NCBI GenBank assembly: GCA_911728455.2
Contig: OU452219.1
Coordinates: 10,382,397 to 10,446,396, forward strand
Direction of reading: 5' to 3'
Origin: Marthasterias glacialis
Lineage: Eukaryota > Echinodermata > Asteroidea > Forcipulatida > Asteriidae
Length of the DNA: 64,000 nucleotides
Shown here: positions 62,782-64,000 of the stretch, one piece after another
Position numbering within the stretch: position 1 is the stretch's first letter
Layout: every line of letters starts with the position of its first letter
Program-made: the position numbers and the translations under genes
Notes under the pieces: generated by a model
The model's input: the letters and a program-made list of their open reading frames with translations, nothing else
Told to the model about the DNA's origin: nothing
The model's database searches: none

Positions 62782-62859
62782 GAGTCATCAGTTCAAGAAG
62801 TGAGGGAGATGAAGGAGTGCATTTACTCCACCCAAAAGCTGCCCAGCCCAACGCACTAA
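62782..62859 (+). CDS. Candidate terminal exon of the FAM120B-like gene
   Basis: A good acceptor (TTTTGTTTGTTTGGAACCAG) is followed in the required phase 0 by 25 codons (ESSVQEVREMKECIYSTQKL…PTH) and TAA. Joined to 50433 it would give a 630-aa protein. Similarity to the corresponding FAM120B segment (RSRLTKFHNLKAVVCK) is only faint, the intron would be 12.3 kb and the segment lies in repeat-rich DNA. An AATAAA lies downstream near 63330. Uncertain. Confidence 0.3.
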   Translation, partial: ESSVQEVREMKECIYSTQKLPSPTH

Positions 62860-63200
62860 ACATCCCGTAAGTTGAAATAGCTTTCTTTCAGAAGCGTCAA
62901 GAACAAAAAAGGCAACAAACTCCCAAGGATGGATTTTGTGGAGACCGTAAAGTGTTTAACGGTAATTACTGGTGTCTCGTAAATTTCTGCCCAGCAACTC
63001 GATCTAATGAGTTATTTTCTCCATGGTATTTTCCAGGTCTTTTGAATCATTTGTATCGAAACAAAATTCTCACTGTCTCTTACACAAACAACAAGAATCA
63101 GACTTGTATTATTTTCAGCTCTCCATAGTTTGTGCAATTTGTTCTGTCTTTGATCTGTTAAATGTTCATGAAACGGATCCTGCCATTTCAGCAACATCCC
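62860..63200. other. No feature recognised
   Basis: Would be 3' UTR if the candidate exon at 62782 is real; otherwise intergenic. Confidence 0.3.
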
Positions 63201-63204
63201 TGAC

Positions 63205-63770
63205 CCACCAATGTGACCTTTTTAAATTGTTGCTACTAATATACTGAAACTGATATATTTTACTTCTCATTTTTAATTGTTATAAATACTATATTTTGAT
63301 CATTGAAATATCAGTGTGGTATGAGGTATAATAAAGTGTTTGTCGAGCATTAGTTGTGATATTTCTATTTGAACAATCCTTGCACTGTTCTGGGTAGACG
63401 TGACCGATTTACAAGCCTTCCCCATCCACCAATGTGCTATTTTATAAATTGTTGCTACTAATACGCTGATGTATTTTACTTCTCATTTTTAATTGTTATA
63501 TGTACTATACTTTGATCATTGAAATACAATGAAATAGTGAGATCTAATACAGTGTTTGTGGAGCGTTAGTTGTGTTATTTATATTCTGAACAATCCTTGC
63601 ACTGTTCTGGGTAGACGTGACCGATTTACAAGCCTTCCTCATCCACCAATGTGCCATTTTATAAGTTACTGTTACTGACATTCATATTTTACTTCTCATG
63701 ATATTTAATTGTTATACAAACTATAGTTTGTTCGTTGACATGAATGAGATAACAGTGCAGTGTTAGACAT
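63205..63770. repeat. Tandem repeat, about 220-bp unit, 2.6 copies
   Basis: CCACCAATGTG starts units at 63205, 63426 and 63643 (periods 221 and 217). Each carries TTACTTCTCAT…TTTAATTGTTAT, and the first two also carry CTTGCACTGTTCTGGGTAGA and GTGACCGATTTACAAGCC. Non-coding; continues unclear to the window end. Confidence 0.85.
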
Positions 63771-64000
63771 GATCGATTGATAACCTAGTTGCGTAGTGTC
63801 AGCAAGAGGGAAATGCTTTACCCGCTGTCTGTTCTTGGAAGAAGGCGTGGTTCTGAAGAACCAGTGGTGTGATCAGCCTTGTGTGTGAGCTCCGTTAGTC
63901 ATGCAGGAGGATGCTTATCGCCTCTTGTTGACCTTCATATGGCAACTGGAGGACTGTATTGTTTCTGCTCTAATTAAATCAAAGTCTGAAATAATGTATG

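Noticed and set aside
1..64000. CRISPR arrays, operons, phage or other prokaryotic systems
   Set aside because: No regularly spaced short repeats, no dense same-strand gene runs; introns and SINEs show animal DNA.

Overview
The window is animal nuclear DNA: AT-rich, with long intergenic stretches, GT-AG introns, tRNA-derived SINEs, MITE-like palindromes and retroelement fragments. The repeat vocabulary (GGGCCCA/AAGCAGCTCTATGAAA elements, GGGGTGGATTTCACAAA palindromes, TACATGTA motifs and a long dispersed repeat I remember from sea urchins and sea stars) points to an echinoderm, probably a sea star. The species call is inference.

Two protein-coding genes can be supported. (1) A complete Delta-type Notch ligand lies on the minus strand (22603 down to 13363). 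It has ten coding exons with consistent phases and 828 codons: signal peptide, MNNL domain, DSL domain, nine EGF repeats, a Gly-rich juxtamembrane stretch, a transmembrane helix and a cytoplasmic tail. The open frame of the large exon 9 ends in a TGA that lies inside a GTGAGT splice donor. Splicing there joins a small last exon (13363-13480) whose C-terminus resembles the conserved C-terminus of vertebrate DLL1/DLL4 (…ATEV, here plus one Ser). (2) A FAM120B-like gene (constitutive coactivator of PPAR-gamma, Asteroid/XPG-like PIN family) lies on the plus strand from 46309. It has one large exon and two further confident exons up to 50433. A possible terminal exon lies 12 kb downstream at 62782.

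The two genes are divergent and separated by about 23.7 kb. In human 6q27, DLL1 and FAM120B are also divergent neighbours, so this looks like deep microsynteny. The intergenic block is the natural place to look for Delta cis-regulatory DNA.

The rest is repeats. 0-13 kb holds a decayed LINE 3' end, a second retroelement remnant with a hammerhead-like motif, a MITE and a tandem repeat. 22.6-46 kb holds MITEs, a hAT-like element with a near-perfect 8-bp target duplication, a tRNA-SINE and a dispersed repeat. 47-56 kb holds three SINE copies within and just beyond the FAM120B-like gene, plus several palindromic elements. 59.6-61.4 kb holds a very large fold-back structure. 61.8-64 kb holds a reversed LINE tail, a SINE and a 220-bp tandem repeat. 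I see no rRNA, genuine tRNA gene, CRISPR array or prokaryotic system.
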